From positions 76,677,663 through 76,741,662 of the forward strand of contig NC_089795.1 in NCBI RefSeq assembly GCF_040412425.1: a stretch of 64,000 bases of DNA. The letters are read 5' to 3'. Source of the DNA: Macrobrachium rosenbergii. Lineage: Eukaryota; Arthropoda; Malacostraca; Decapoda; Palaemonidae. Each line of letters starts with the position of its first letter. The stretch's first letter is position 1. Shown here one piece after another: positions 23,481 through 35,770 of this stretch. The notes beneath the pieces are model-generated. The model searched no databases and was not told where the DNA came from. It saw nothing but the letters and a program-made list of their open reading frames with translations. The position numbers were made by a program, and so were the translations under genes.

Positions 23481-24061
23481 CACAAAACTTAGATACACGA
23501 TTATTATTTTTTTTTCTTTCAAAAGCTAACCTCTTTTCCCACATTTTTATAGTAATACCTACCAAACGTGTTCATGACTAGATCCACTTAGAAAACTATT
23601 TACACCATATTTAGGTTTTTCTAAATACATAAACACCGCTAGCAACATAACCGCACTGGAGGTTATCCCAAAATGCGTTATAACTATAAGAAGCTTCATT
23701 ATAACGTAAAAAGTGACAACCATTAACTTCCTTTCTAAACTCGATTGGATATACGAAATCCTCGGAAGGGCAGACGCGGATATTATTTCCCACAGGTGAA
23801 ATCAACAATGACTGATCATTCCACACCTGCAGAGTCACGCCCGCCTACGCCTTCTCCGGGTAATTGCATCTTTGCGCCCAGAATCAAGCCTACGCCCACG
23901 GTTGATGAGTATTCCCGTCTTATCATTTCCTAATCCTTTCCGGGTCGCGGTTCACCGCATCTAATTCTGTTAATTACTGATCATTCCAGCGATGCTGTGT
24001 GAGGAATTGGGAATTTTCTCTCTTGATTTCAAAATCACAGCTAATATTACGGTTACTGCTA
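23481..24061. other. No feature recognised
   Basis: No gene or known repeat is visible. Confidence 0.5.
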
Positions 24062-24110
24062 TTGCAGCTGCTGTTGCTGCTGCTGCTACTGCTACTGCTA
24101 CTTCTTCCAC
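24062..24110. repeat. (GCT)n/(ACT)n imperfect trinucleotide repeat
   Basis: GCTGCTGTTGCTGCTGCTGC followed by TACTGCTACTGCTACTTCTTCC. Poly-Ala or poly-Ser frames across it are artefacts. Confidence 0.85.
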
Positions 24111-24913
24111 CACAACAGCTGCAACAACAATAGAAAGAAAGATGGAGATAATCACGCAATGACTAAAGAAACTTCCACAGCAGGGCTGGATGCTGGAAAA
24201 CAGACCGCAGCAGCTGCAACTTCCTTATATATAAATTCATGACATCAGTGACAATAGCAATAGCAGCTGTTAATGCGATACGCACAAAGACGAAAACAAT
24301 ATTTCTCTGAGCAATAGCAAATAAAGACATGCAAGGACAACAAAGCATACCGAGACTTTCAAAGCACCAAAATTTGAGGAAATAAAAAGCAAGAAAAGAC
24401 AATGATATCCAAGACTGCAACAGGTCACTACTATGTAAACAAAGGAAAAGGAAGCAGTAAGAACTACGTCAGCAAACGAATGCAGGCGTTAAACATACAA
24501 TACATACACGAAAAGACTTCACGTTGCATCGTTTTCTTCTACAAAAGCCAATTCATTTTAAAAGCAGCTTGCGGAAGTTCAACAGATACGGTACAAACAA
24601 AGTCAAGTACAGTACAATACGCGAGTATACCTAACTTCACGAGTCTGTGTTCACAGATATAGGGAGCGGGAGGGGGCGGGGCAGGGGGTTTATCCCTAGG
24701 ACGACGATTAGCTGTGATCGGATCCGCACCTGGAATTTAAAGATTTTCGGCAGCTCTTGGACTAGAAGGAGAGTAAAGTGGTTTCCCGCCAAAGGCTTTA
24801 TAGAGGCGAACTTGCCTACAATGAATCATACTAAATTAAACGAATTAGTTGCTTAGTCCCTATTTCATTTGGCTTATTGACTGGAAGATGGCGTATGAGA
24901 AGATACTCTTGAC
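24111..24913. other. No feature recognised
   Basis: No supported gene. A short G-rich patch (GGGAGCGGGAGGGGGCGGGG) lies at 24661-24680. Confidence 0.5.
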
Positions 24914-24914
24914 A

Positions 24915-25000
<86 letters not shown>

Positions 25001-25049
25001 CACACATATATATATATATATACATACATACATGCATACATACATACAT
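24914..25049. repeat. (TA)n array
   Basis: Pure TA for about 70 bp, then TA/CATA variants and a short CATA run. Confidence 0.95.
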
Positions 25050-26560
25050 CTGTGGATCTTTTACCCACAGAATTTAAAAACAAAGCTAGAAATTCCCAGG
25101 GTATTTAATTCTAGTTTAAAAGCCCTCAACTCCTGATGTACCTGACAGAAAATTCCTACTCAAATCCTGTCTGCAGGATAACTAACTAAATCTGCCTTCA
25201 GTTTTGGGCATTATAGTCACGAATCCCTGGCACTTAAAAGTACGAGGAAATCATTGCGTGATATTAGATCTTTAAGAGCTAGGCACTGATTCCAACTTGG
25301 AGTTTGTGTCCCATTCTCACGTATCTTCTCTTCAACACAAAAATGACAATTCAAAATACGTTATTTTTTTCTGGATCAGAGCATACATTTAGAGTATCCC
25401 TCCAACAAGCCTTTCAACTACATTGCAGACTCTGATAGCATTGTCTGAGCCCTTTTGTGGGATGACATTTCAGGGGAAGTCGATTGAGATGGTAGTTAGC
25501 CAACAAAACATCAATTCTGGGCCGTTTTCTCTCGCTTGTTAACACCTAGAAAAAATAAGGTAAGAAATAGCTCTGCCAGGGTTCGCTTCATTCTATTCAA
25601 CAGCTCGCCAGATAATTGTTAACACTTGTGACCGAAAATAAATTGGCTGAGGAAATAATTGGCCTCCCTTCGAAAGTCAATACCAGGAGGATGTTGTGAT
25701 TTCAAGAAGGGTTTGGGTTTAGTGTAATATACATTTCCCATTGTTGCCAGTCTCCGTTCAAAAACGCGTAAAACGTCACTGCTTAGCAAAGAAAACAGGT
25801 GCTCGTGATTTAGGAGCAACCTGACGTACTCTTTTGTTCTTCGTTCCATAAATATGGAATAAACGTATTATGTTCTTTGTTCTTAATTACGTCAATTTTC
25901 TTAATAGTTTTAAACTGTTCCCCTAAACTCCTATGCGGATGATGAATGGAGAAATACACATGAAACATGAAATGATAAAATCTACCTAGAAATGCAAAGA
26001 AACCTACAAACGGTATATATGGTTTTCTGAGCTAATCACGTCAGAGTCACTTTTCGTAGACATTACTATAAAAATATGGATAAAGAAGCTAGTTCTTGAA
26101 GGAAAATCGTCTGCCAACATCAGCCAGAACTTAGGATATGAAAAGTTGCCAATTAAACCCCAGAATATAATAGGATAACAAGCACATGCGACTGGCTTCA
26201 CATTACTAAGGAATGGAATTCAATTACAATGAAATTCATGTGAATAAGCACATAAAAACGTCCATTCCTGACCTTTTGTCCTACATCCCATTGAGCAATA
26301 CTCGTGTTTCTACCAAAAACTTAACAGGAACCTAAATCTTTTCTAAATTACATGAACTTTACTCTCGTGAATCCGTGCCCTTTCAATTAAGGTAAGAGTG
26401 TCAATCCAGGTCCACAATACAGCGCAGTGTCAGGTAACTGGGAATACTCATGAATAAAACATCGTGTTTTAACCGGCCCACTGTCGTAAGGACTATTCTG
26501 AAAAGTTAAATCTTACCATCATTTGAGTGATGTTAAGAATTACTTTGTCGCGTATAATAT
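25050..26560. other. No feature recognised
   Basis: About 1.5 kb with no supported gene or known repeat. A small hairpin CTGTGG/CCACAG lies just after the TA array (about 25050-25070). Confidence 0.5.
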
Positions 26561-26650
26561 ACATACATATATATATACACATATATTATATATATAATAT
26601 ATATAGACATATCTTGTAATTTCCACAATGGTCCCATGGATGAAGTATAT

Positions 26651-26891
<241 letters not shown>

Positions 26892-26894
26892 AGG

Positions 26895-27095
26895 CGAATC
26901 CCACAGGAAAATGACAGGCAGAAGTTCAGCACCAAGCGCTTTCACGTTTATTAACACATCGTCTGGAAGTTCAGTACCAAGCGCTTTCACGTTTATCAAC
27001 ACATCGTCTGGGCATTTTGTGCCCAGACGATGCGTTAATAAACGGGAAAGCGCTTGGTACTGAACTTCTGCCTGTCATTTTCCTGTGGGATTCGC
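26895..27095. repeat. Second fold-back element with internal 45-bp direct duplication
   Basis: Arms run from GCGAATCCCACAGGAAAATG (26895) to its inverse ending at 27095. The left arm contains a direct 45-bp duplication (26922-26966 and 26967-27011). The apex is a perfect CTGGGCA/TGCCCAG stem (27008-27026). Next to the apex on both strands is CAGACGA, then a stem-forming block (CGTT/AACG on plus, 27033-27044), then GAAA, then the palindrome AGCGCT (27049-27054 on plus). The order mimics a hammerhead core, but box I reads CAGACGA rather than CUGANGA. After the core both this element and the previous one continue CTTGGTAC, suggesting they are related. Confidence 0.6.
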
Positions 27096-27149
27096 TTATA
27101 ATATACACTGAAGTCACGTGCATCTACTGTGATTTTTTAAACATATACG

Positions 27150-27219
27150 CACACACACACACACACATATATATACATACATATATATATACATATATAT
27201 ACATATAGCCTATATACAT

Positions 27220-27281
<62 letters not shown>
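27150..27281. repeat. Compound (CA)n / (TA)n arrays
   Basis: Two CA runs (27150-27166 and 27220-27242) alternate with CATATA and pure TA to ~27281. Confidence 0.95.
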
Positions 27282-27285
<4 letters not shown>

Positions 27286-27575
27286 TTAAGGATGTATGTG
27301 AAAATTCCACCATCACGGACTCAAATGATCCGTCCAGCCGAAATTCTGATTCAGGCAAGAAGGGGACTTTTCTGTGTACAACTTTTCCTAAACAACAAAA
27401 TGCTTTATCCCTCAAACTGAATAAGGATCTCACAGCATGAAAGGAACCAGACAAACGTGAAACACCTACAATTTTTTGGCTCACATTCTAACTTGTATCT
27501 TACTGTTGACGTTTGCAGACTGGATGCAAATACCTTTCCCCTTTTTAAAACATCAGGTATTACTAACTTTTAAGA
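27282..27575. other. No feature recognised
   Basis: A 67-codon minus-strand frame (27281-27484) is open but matches no family I recognise. I do not call it a gene. Confidence 0.4.
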
Positions 27576-27943
27576 GATTCATCTTTGACAATACAGGTAT
27601 AAATTAGATATATAGACTCTACAGTAATTATCACAAAGGTAAGAACGAAATTTTTATGGTTCCACCAGATTCAGCTTTGACAACAGATGTATAAATTAGT
27701 TATATAGAATCTTCAGTAATTATCGCAAGGGTATGAATGAAATTTTTATGGTTCCATCAGATTCATCTTTGACAACAGATGTATAAATTAGGTATACAGA
27801 ATCTACAGTAATTATACAAGGACAAGAACGAAATATTTATGGTTCCACCAGATTCATCTTTGACAACAGATGTATAAATTAGGTATACAGAATCCACAGT
27901 AATTATCATCAGTGCAAGAAAGAAATTTTTATGGTTCCACCAG
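27576..27943. repeat. Tandem repeat, four units of ~91-92 bp
   Basis: Units begin GATTCATCTTTGACAA (or GATTCAGCTTTGACAA) at 27576, 27668, 27760 and 27851. Each contains TATAAATTAG, a variant of CTACAGTAATTAT, and ends TTATGGTTCCACCA or TTATGGTTCCATCA. The last unit ends at CCACCAG near 27943. Units 3 and 4 are the most similar. Confidence 0.92.
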
Positions 27944-28380
27944 AACACCTCGCCAGCACAGTTCCCAAATCTGTCGGACATAACAAGCGAGGTGATGATG
28001 GCGTCTCTTCAAAGATCAAAACCAACCTTAAAGGCTTCGTCAATTCCACAAGGGCCCGGGGTCCCGAGACAATGAACTTGACCTGCTTTAGCATCCAGCG
28101 AAAAAAAAAAAAAAAGAGGACAGGGGGTGCCTAAGGATTAAAGATGAAGACTTCCACTTAGAGGAATTAGATTGGGGAATTAAACATTGAAGGCCTGGGA
28201 ATTAACCTCCATGAGAATGAGGGATGTCATCTGGATATGCTGCTTGTTGAAATCGATGAACAGGTAAATATGCAGGTGGTGTAAAATTTATATACAAATG
28301 GCCTCATTTGAATAAAAGTGGAAATAGAAATACGTGAGATGAAAAGATGAGACAAAAAATGGCTGTTTTCTCATTTAAAT
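27944..28380. other. No feature recognised
   Basis: Contains a 15-base A run near 28100. No gene is supported. Confidence 0.5.
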
Positions 28381-28426
28381 ATATATAAATATATACTGTA
28401 TACATATATATATATATATAATAATA

Positions 28427-28472
<46 letters not shown>

Positions 28473-28543
28473 TGTATATTGTATATATATGCATTATATA
28501 TAGTATATATATAAAATGTATGTAATACATAAACCAAACACAA

Positions 28544-28611
<68 letters not shown>
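28381..28611. repeat. Compound (TA)n arrays
   Basis: Two pure TA blocks (about 28431-28470 and 28549-28610) with TA-variant sequence containing ACTGTATA motifs between them. Confidence 0.95.
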
Positions 28612-28617
<6 letters not shown>

Positions 28618-28850
28618 TAACAAAATCAGTAGACGTAGGCCCACAGCTCTTCCAGTAATGATTATTATAAAAGAGATACCATAACTTGGTTCCTATTTGC
28701 CACTGTTATCAAACCACTCTCTCCACAAAGTCTCAAGTTCAGAGACCCTCATAACTTCCCAGTAATTTGTCTGATATACATCCGGGGGAATCAGACTTCT
28801 TAAAAAACTATTGAAAACATACATCTTATCAATGCACATGTTGAGAAAAG

Positions 28851-28856
28851 AATAAC

Positions 28857-28889
<33 letters not shown>
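28851..28889. repeat. (AAT)n microsatellite
   Basis: About 12 AAT units. Confidence 0.9.
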
Positions 28890-28951
28890 TTTGAATAAGG
28901 TCCATAATAATATATCAATGGCAGAAAGTGAGACTTTATAAAAATGTGTAA

Positions 28952-29013
28952 AAAGCTTTCGAACCCTATCCTGGGTTCATCATCTTCACTCCAAGATAGG
29001 GTTCGAAAGCTTT
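28952..29013 (-). repeat. Fold-back with hammerhead-like core, third module
   Basis: Perfect 19-bp inverted arms: AAAGCTTTCGAACCCTATC (28952-28970) and its complement at 28995-29013. Read on the minus strand, the order is GTGAAGA (28989-28983), the spacer TGAT, GAACCC, AGGATA, GGGTTC, GAAA (28960-28957) and the palindrome AGCT. This is a hammerhead-like arrangement: box I, stem II with a perfect 6-bp helix, box II GAAA, and a self-complementary stem III of the short type seen in Penelope-like elements. It has C3 changed to G and four extra bases before stem II, so it is probably a decayed copy. The plus-strand arm has only stem II's second half plus GAAAGC. Confidence 0.6.
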
Positions 29014-29046
29014 GACAAAATTACTCCTGTTCTCAGCATTGAGGTC

Positions 29047-29050
<4 letters not shown>

Positions 29051-29132
<82 letters not shown>
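29051..29132. repeat. (AAT)n microsatellite
   Basis: About 27 AAT units, 38 bp after the fold-back. Confidence 0.95.
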
Positions 29133-29435
29133 CTTTTTTTATAACAGTGACGGTCGTGAAGCTAAGTTTAATTCCTTTATTCTTAACTCTGATGGTATTT
29201 TTCCGCAAAATAAGCTGTTATATACTAATAAGCGAATGGACAATTAACATCATGGAGGGGAGATTCTTGACGTCTTTCATCAGTTTAATAATAAGAAATG
29301 ACACCAACTGCTAATCATCCGAGAGCAAGAAGTCTAAAATACACACCCATAAGAAGTCTTAAATATACACCCACAAGTTCATAAATAAGCGCTCGCCCAC
29401 GCAATCCTTCTAAAAGGGCTTCAGCTGGCTTTCAC

Positions 29436-29440
<5 letters not shown>

Positions 29441-29506
<66 letters not shown>

Positions 29507-29587
29507 ACATGCACCCGCCTTCCAGAGAGGGAGGAAGGAACGAGAGGATTCGGTGATGTCAGAATGATGATGATGATGATGATGATG
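29441..29587. repeat. (GA)n and (ATG)n microsatellites
   Basis: GA run at 29441-29505 and ATG run at 29563-29587. A TGACGTCA octamer follows at about 29611-29618. Confidence 0.93.
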
Positions 29588-30129
29588 CCACGAAAGGCAA
29601 TCAGATTATGATGACGTCACGTCCCGTTTCTGAAGGAGGTTCGGACTGTTTACGCTTTGATGATTTTTTTTTTTTTTTTGCCGAAGTCTGTTTGATCTTC
29701 CCTTAAAAGGGATTTAAAGGATGTCCTCCTTTCACGCAAGCACACATGGAGTTGAGAGAGAGTGGCGTCGACCCACCGAAGTGTGCTTTTGAAATCGGAT
29801 TTTTCATATGACCTTTTTTTTTTTTTTTCAAATTTCACACGAAATCTGTCAGGTATCAAACATGTGATGGAAAGGTCTCTGTTCATTTACTGGACACTGA
29901 CGTTTCACCTACAAGCCGTTATTAGTATACATTCCATTTGGGTACAAAAAATGTGTTACTTTGATATCATAATGTACACATTTCATATACACTGGCTGCA
30001 GAGCCGGACAGCGGGAAGGGGGGTGGGGGACTTCAGCCCCAGCCCAATTTCCATAATTTATAATAAAGCTTATCGGCTCCACGATAACCAAAATAACTGT
30101 ATTATTTATTGTGATTCAAAAGAACTTGC
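29588..30129. other. No feature recognised
   Basis: Two long T runs (around 29664-29680 and 29814-29829). No gene is supported. Confidence 0.5.
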
Positions 30130-30251
30130 AACAATAATATACAGGCATACATACATACATACATACTATACATGCATGTATACATACGCACACAGCCATA
30201 TAGAGTACTGTGTATATATATATATAATATATATAATATATATATACATAC

Positions 30252-30328
<77 letters not shown>
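30130..30328. repeat. Compound (CATA)n, (TA)n and (GA)n arrays
   Basis: CATA units at 30145-30190, TA-variant at 30212-30252, and a pure GA run at 30255-30328. Confidence 0.95.
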
Positions 30329-30330
<2 letters not shown>

Positions 30331-30458
30331 CACACCAAATAAGGGTGAATGGCTCAGTGAGTAGATGAGTAGAGGCTCGACAAACTGCCTACGACTGTTC
30401 TGCGGAAGTTTATGAAGAGAATATTGTTATGAAAGTTCTGTTTCATAGCTCATCTCCG

Positions 30459-30583
<125 letters not shown>

Positions 30584-33219
30584 ATCCTCCGCCTATTGCA
30601 TCAATTCTGTCCCCCGGGAATTATCAACCTGATTAGTAACTCCTGATACTTGGCAATTCATGTCATGTCTATCCCGTGTAATAGCAGGTTCCATGACATA
30701 ATTAATGGCACGATATAATAATTCTAATAGGCACTTCGTACGTGTAACTAAATGTTATATTTATAGCTGAAATAACAATTTCTGATGTACACTTGCTTAT
30801 TGTTTGAAATTTCTTCCTCATGTGTCAAGGGCATTAGAAATTCCATGAGAACCGTAGTTTGCGCAAAACTACGACTATTTTGTTTTAGAGAAAGTGATGC
30901 AATGACTGTCCGTTGCTAAAAGAAATGCGAAATATAAAATGCTGGATGTCTGGTCTGGAACTACGAAAAGACAAAAAAATGTAAATCTAGTATTTTTCGT
31001 GTAAATTATAAAACTTTAAAAAATCATTCATCTGGTGTAGTAAGCTTATTTTCCACCTTTTTTTTTTATATAAACGACAACACTGAAGTAACAGACAGCG
31101 AAATGTACAGATTTTAGTACACCTGGCATTTAAAGCAATGCATTACACAGAGATGACATTTTACTCGATTACTTTGAAATGTTAATTTTCCACTCATTTG
31201 ATTTGACTAAGTTTTTCATTTTTACAATTTTGAACGACTTCCTCTGCTAGCGTTCAAAACCGCTAAGTATAATTTTTTCTCTCGCGAATAATGAAATTTC
31301 AGTAAAGTTTTGTAATGGTAAAGTTTCCCTCGGTTCTGTAATCGCTACATTTTGTAAAAGCCTTCTGTTTTGGGCTAAAACAATATTTTTACGATCCTAT
31401 AAGGATAAATTCTCATTATTCACAGGTTAACCCCTAACACCAACTCTGCCATTAGGAAGGGAGGTCCTTGGCATCCATCAACTTTATTTAGCCGTTTTAT
31501 TCATTTTTCATGCAATGGTTCATTCACTTCTTCAGCCTTTTCTCTTGGTATTTTTCACCATTTTTTCCTCCAGCCATTTCCAAACTCCTTTTTTACAATC
31601 ATTCACCCTGGAATCACTTTTCACAGTGAAGTGCTATAGAAATGGCAAATGTTTACACTTGTTCTCCCTTCTTATACACCTTTATTAGCTAATGACGTGA
31701 ATTGTAACATCCAATTTTTGTACAAGACTTACAGTATGAGTTTAACAGAATATTTTTGCGACCCCTTTGGCGAGGTAATATGAATTTGGTAATGAACTGA
31801 CATCGGTTTAAATTTAATTTTTCCTTTATTTTACTCGCTACAGCTTTTTCCATGTCTTTGCAGAATTTTCGGTTTCACAGAAGAATCTCTTTCATACTTT
31901 ATCATCGATGAGATCGTCCTTAATACTTCCCGATCGCAAAATTTCACTTGTCCGCATAAGAAAGAAGGAAACTCACATTAGTTTTCACTGACATAAATAC
32001 TAGTCTAAGTCTTTAAGAATGGCTCCATTGAGCACGACAGCTTATTGTGATAGCTCAACTACTTTTCCCTTTTCCTTCTTCCATTCGCATTGCTATTACT
32101 GCTGCAACCAAGCGACATGAAAACCTCTGATGATAATCCTGAGCTTAAATATTCAATGGAATATCTGCAAATTAAACACATTCAAGACTGTATTATACCG
32201 AAATTCTAAAACAAGCAAGACAGTCGACGTAAATCCACCTTGTAGGAAATAAGATTAATATTCAGCTGATTTCAGGATAGAAATTAACTTCTGCGTATTG
32301 TAGCCATCCTACAATATACGCTGAAAGCAACTTCACGCTAAAGTATCTGATGGCGGACAGAGAGAAAATATAACGAGGGGGTTTTCCCGGTTTGAAATAT
32401 TATAATCATTATTTCTAATCTGGTTAAGGGAATTTACATTTTTCAAGTCTGTCATGAACGTGCTTTACTGTAAACAGATACATATTTAGAAATGGAAATA
32501 CAAGTGACATATTTCTATTTAATCGATAAAATGAAAGTCATAATAGTTCAAAATTCTTTCATCGGAATTTGTTAATTCTACCATTAATGTATACCACTTC
32601 TGATCTACTACACAGAAGGGTATACAAATCAAGCGTAGTTCGTTTATATATATTTGATAAAAAGAAATGAGATTGAAAAGATAGTTTTGTACTTATTCAG
32701 AAAAATAAAAAAAAGGAAGTATTTTTGTATTTTATCTAGTTAAAGAAAAAAAAAAAGGACAAATATTTCACAAAAAAATTAATTGGTGTTAACTAACACG
32801 AAAGCACCCAGAACAAGGATCATGCAAATGGGAGACATATATCCTAAGCAGAAACCTATGCATCACACGAGTAAGTAAAGAAAGAAGGCTTCCTTAAGCT
32901 GGAACCGCAGATATGACTGATGCTGGCGGATGAATGAGGAATGGAAAATGAACGAGTGTTTATGATGATGAAAGCCCCTGACGTAATGATGGATGGCTTC
33001 TGATGAGATAGCTGTGGCTGTGCTGACAAACGCTCTTACGTTAAGGCCTAGATAAAAACAGTGGTTTTGGGAGGCTTAGCCTACAGTTCATTATACTTAA
33101 TATTGGGTTGGTAAGCTATTCAAAATGCACTACAGTAATTATAGTTGCACCAGTGAAATAGAGGTAGTTGTATTTTTCCTCGGAGAGAGATTCATTGATT
33201 TTTTGAAGAGCAAAAAAAA
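30584..33219. other. Long AT-rich stretch without recognisable features
   Basis: About 2.6 kb of unique-looking sequence with no coding frames over 60 codons. I see no repeat or RNA gene. Confidence 0.5.
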
Positions 33220-33487
33220 GTTAAGTATACCTTAGTTTAACCAAACCACCGAGCTGATTAACAACTTTCCTAAGGCTGGCCCGAAGGATTAGATTTATTT
33301 TACGTCGCTAAGTACCAATTGGTTACCTAGCAACGGGACCTACAGCTTACTGTGGAATCCGAACCACGTTATAGCGAGAAATGAATTTCTATCACCAGAA
33401 ATAAATTCCTCTAATTCTTCACTGGCCGGTCGGAGAATCGAACGCGGGGCCAGCAGAGAGTGCTAGCTGAGAACGGTACCCACCCGT
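33220..33487 (-). mobile_element. tRNA-derived SINE, family 1, with head
   Basis: Read on the minus strand from ~33487, the head is CGGGTGGGTACCGTTCTCAG, then CTAGCACTCTCTGCTGG, then GCGTTCGATTCTCCGACC. GTTCGATTC fits the RNA polymerase III B-box consensus GWTCRANNC exactly. The body (about 33220-33435) is shared with 18722-18940, which lacks the head. I see no clear target-site duplication. It encodes no protein and would need LINE enzymes to move. Confidence 0.8.
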
Positions 33488-35692
33488 CCAATGAGGAACT
33501 AAATTAAAGGCCAATGAGATGAACAACGTAGTGAATTTTTCTAGCCCATGTCAGAAAAAAAATGGCGGGGGAGGAAGACGGGTGGGGCTTGACCACCACG
33601 GAAGAGATTTGTATTACCTGGCGTTACAGCAGAAACAAAGGTTATAGAAGCTGACTTTTAATATTAGATTGAAGAACATCAAAATCTTGAACCTGAAAAA
33701 GAACGCGTTGATTTTTTACCACCGACAATAAAGTCAATGCATCCGCTTATATATCAAAGGAGGGGCATCACGGAAGATGTGTTCAGCATCAAAACTTCAA
33801 ACATTTTTCTTGTGACTTTAACCAAAGAACCAATTTCGCGTTTCATGGTATGACCTTCTTCCCATGATTAAATGAAGACATATCAAGAACCACTACTCAC
33901 ACCGAACTACATCGTAAATATGGTGCAAGACCACATTACGCAACTTCCTGATACCAGGAAAATTATATGAGTCGTTAATTGGAAGAACAATAAAAAAGAA
34001 GTCAAGGGCAAACTGCCGTTTCCATAACGGGAGTCTATGAAATAAGTATCTAAGTTATCATGATATTTTACAAGCCCAATTTCCTGGTTAAAATCGCACT
34101 AAAATGGGTTATTCAAAGAGTAAACTTCCTAAATGAGTTAATTATATAAAATTAAGAACAATTACCGCTTTTTTTTTTATTTCTCGACCAAATGAAAAGG
34201 AGGAAAAACAATTATTTTAAAATCATACTACAAATTACCAAGGTGAATCATCGTAATAAGAATCATCTCGACAATGTATTTTTATAAGATGAAGAAAACT
34301 GCAAGCAAATGTGTGAGAGCGCGTGATTGCGTGCTGCGTAAATAAAGCTGGGTAAGAAATGAGAAAATGAGGTTAGGCTAAAAAAAAAAACAAATACACA
34401 AAACACCAAGCCATCCGCTCTGCTTCCAGACTTTTGAGAACTACGTCTTATGTGTTACTGTCATTTAAAAATCCGCATTTATTACTTGATTCCCGGTACT
34501 GAATTACCAGAAAATGATTATGATTTCATGACACCAATAAAATTCAGCAGGAGACACTCTATAATTATCATGATCACTCAAAGTAAGAGCGAAAAAATCC
34601 TTTAAGCTAAAAAGACACCCTTTTTTTTTTTTTTTTTTTTGCTGCTATTGCTGAAACGTCATCTGACTGTCAACGTGCGAACGAATCGATAGAAAGAAGA
34701 CGTTTTAATTTCGGGGAGAAATACCCTGACAAGCGATGCGAATGCAACGCGGTGGGTATCGCCGCTTCAGAAGCAATCATGAAAATTACAGAGTAACAAA
34801 TGGAACTCACTTGAAATTGAAATCCTCCGATGAAAGAAGTTCCATACGGCTAAGCTTCTTACATCAAGGATTCTGGAAATAATATCGAGAAATAACAGGT
34901 GAGGAAGACTAATCAAAGAGAGCGCTTAAAGAAGCAATACCATCGAAGGATCGACGATAGAGGTACGAACGTGGCGTAATGAGTAATCGAAAGAGATAAT
35001 GCAGAGGATAAATGCAATGAAGTGGACCTGACTTGTGAAACTTCCTGCTGACGTCACGTCATTAGAAAGAGAATGCCTCTGGCAGAAACGCATTCACTGG
35101 AACTTGAGATATTGAATAAAAAATAAACAAATAAAAAAGTACTGAGGTGCGTAAAATGACTTTCTTTAAGCTAGCATAGATTTTTTTCCATTTTCTGAAA
35201 AATTCCATGCAAATCCTTTTCAGTGTTAATTCGCATATTCATTCTCTACCCTTCTTGTAATTCGTGGTTCCTTTCTTGGAATTTGGTCAGTCATTTTCCT
35301 AACTTCGCTGCTTGCGTTCTTCGGGCTCCATTCTGTCTATTCTTTTTTTTTTTAATTAGACTTTGTAAATGCCTGACCGAGGCTGTGAGTGTAGAGCACA
35401 AAATAATGAATTTGTAACGCTCTGAAATATCACAGCTTTTTTCACAATGCAAGAGAGTACAGTTAGCCACACGAGCAGATTCCACGCCATGACTTGTAGA
35501 CTTAATTTGGTATATCTAAATACATAAATACTTAAAAAAAAGCACGAGTAAATTAATCCATATATACTTAACCCTAACCAATGCTGGGGAAAAATCTAGC
35601 ATAGCACCGAAAGGCCTTAAAATAAAATCGGTCCACCTCGCCTTTGAAGGACAACGGATGCACTTTTGCACGTCTTTTGATGGAAAAATGTG
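33488..35692. other. Long AT-rich stretch without recognisable features
   Basis: Contains poly-T/poly-A runs (34619-34640 and others) and a TGACGTCACGTCA stretch near 35050-35060. No gene is supported. Confidence 0.5.
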
Positions 35693-35706
35693 TGCGCGCG
35701 CGTGAA

Positions 35707-35746
<40 letters not shown>

Positions 35747-35770
35747 TGTGTGTGCGTGTGTGTGTGTGTG
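35693..35770. repeat. (GT)n with CG/GC variants
   Basis: GTGTGCGCGCGCGTG leads into two GT runs with ATGT and GCGT interruptions. Alternating purine-pyrimidine sequence of this kind can adopt Z-DNA. Confidence 0.9.

Noticed and set aside
24062..24155. Poly-Ala and poly-Ser minus-strand frames
   Set aside because: They come from an imperfect GCT/ACT trinucleotide repeat.
27281..27484. 67-codon minus-strand frame next to a (TA)n array
   Set aside because: Open and of mixed composition, but it matches nothing I know and no splice context is clear.
29762..30364. 200-codon plus-strand open frame
   Set aside because: The end is Arg-Glu repeats from (GA)n and Tyr-Ile from (TA)n; the first part has no recognisable motif.
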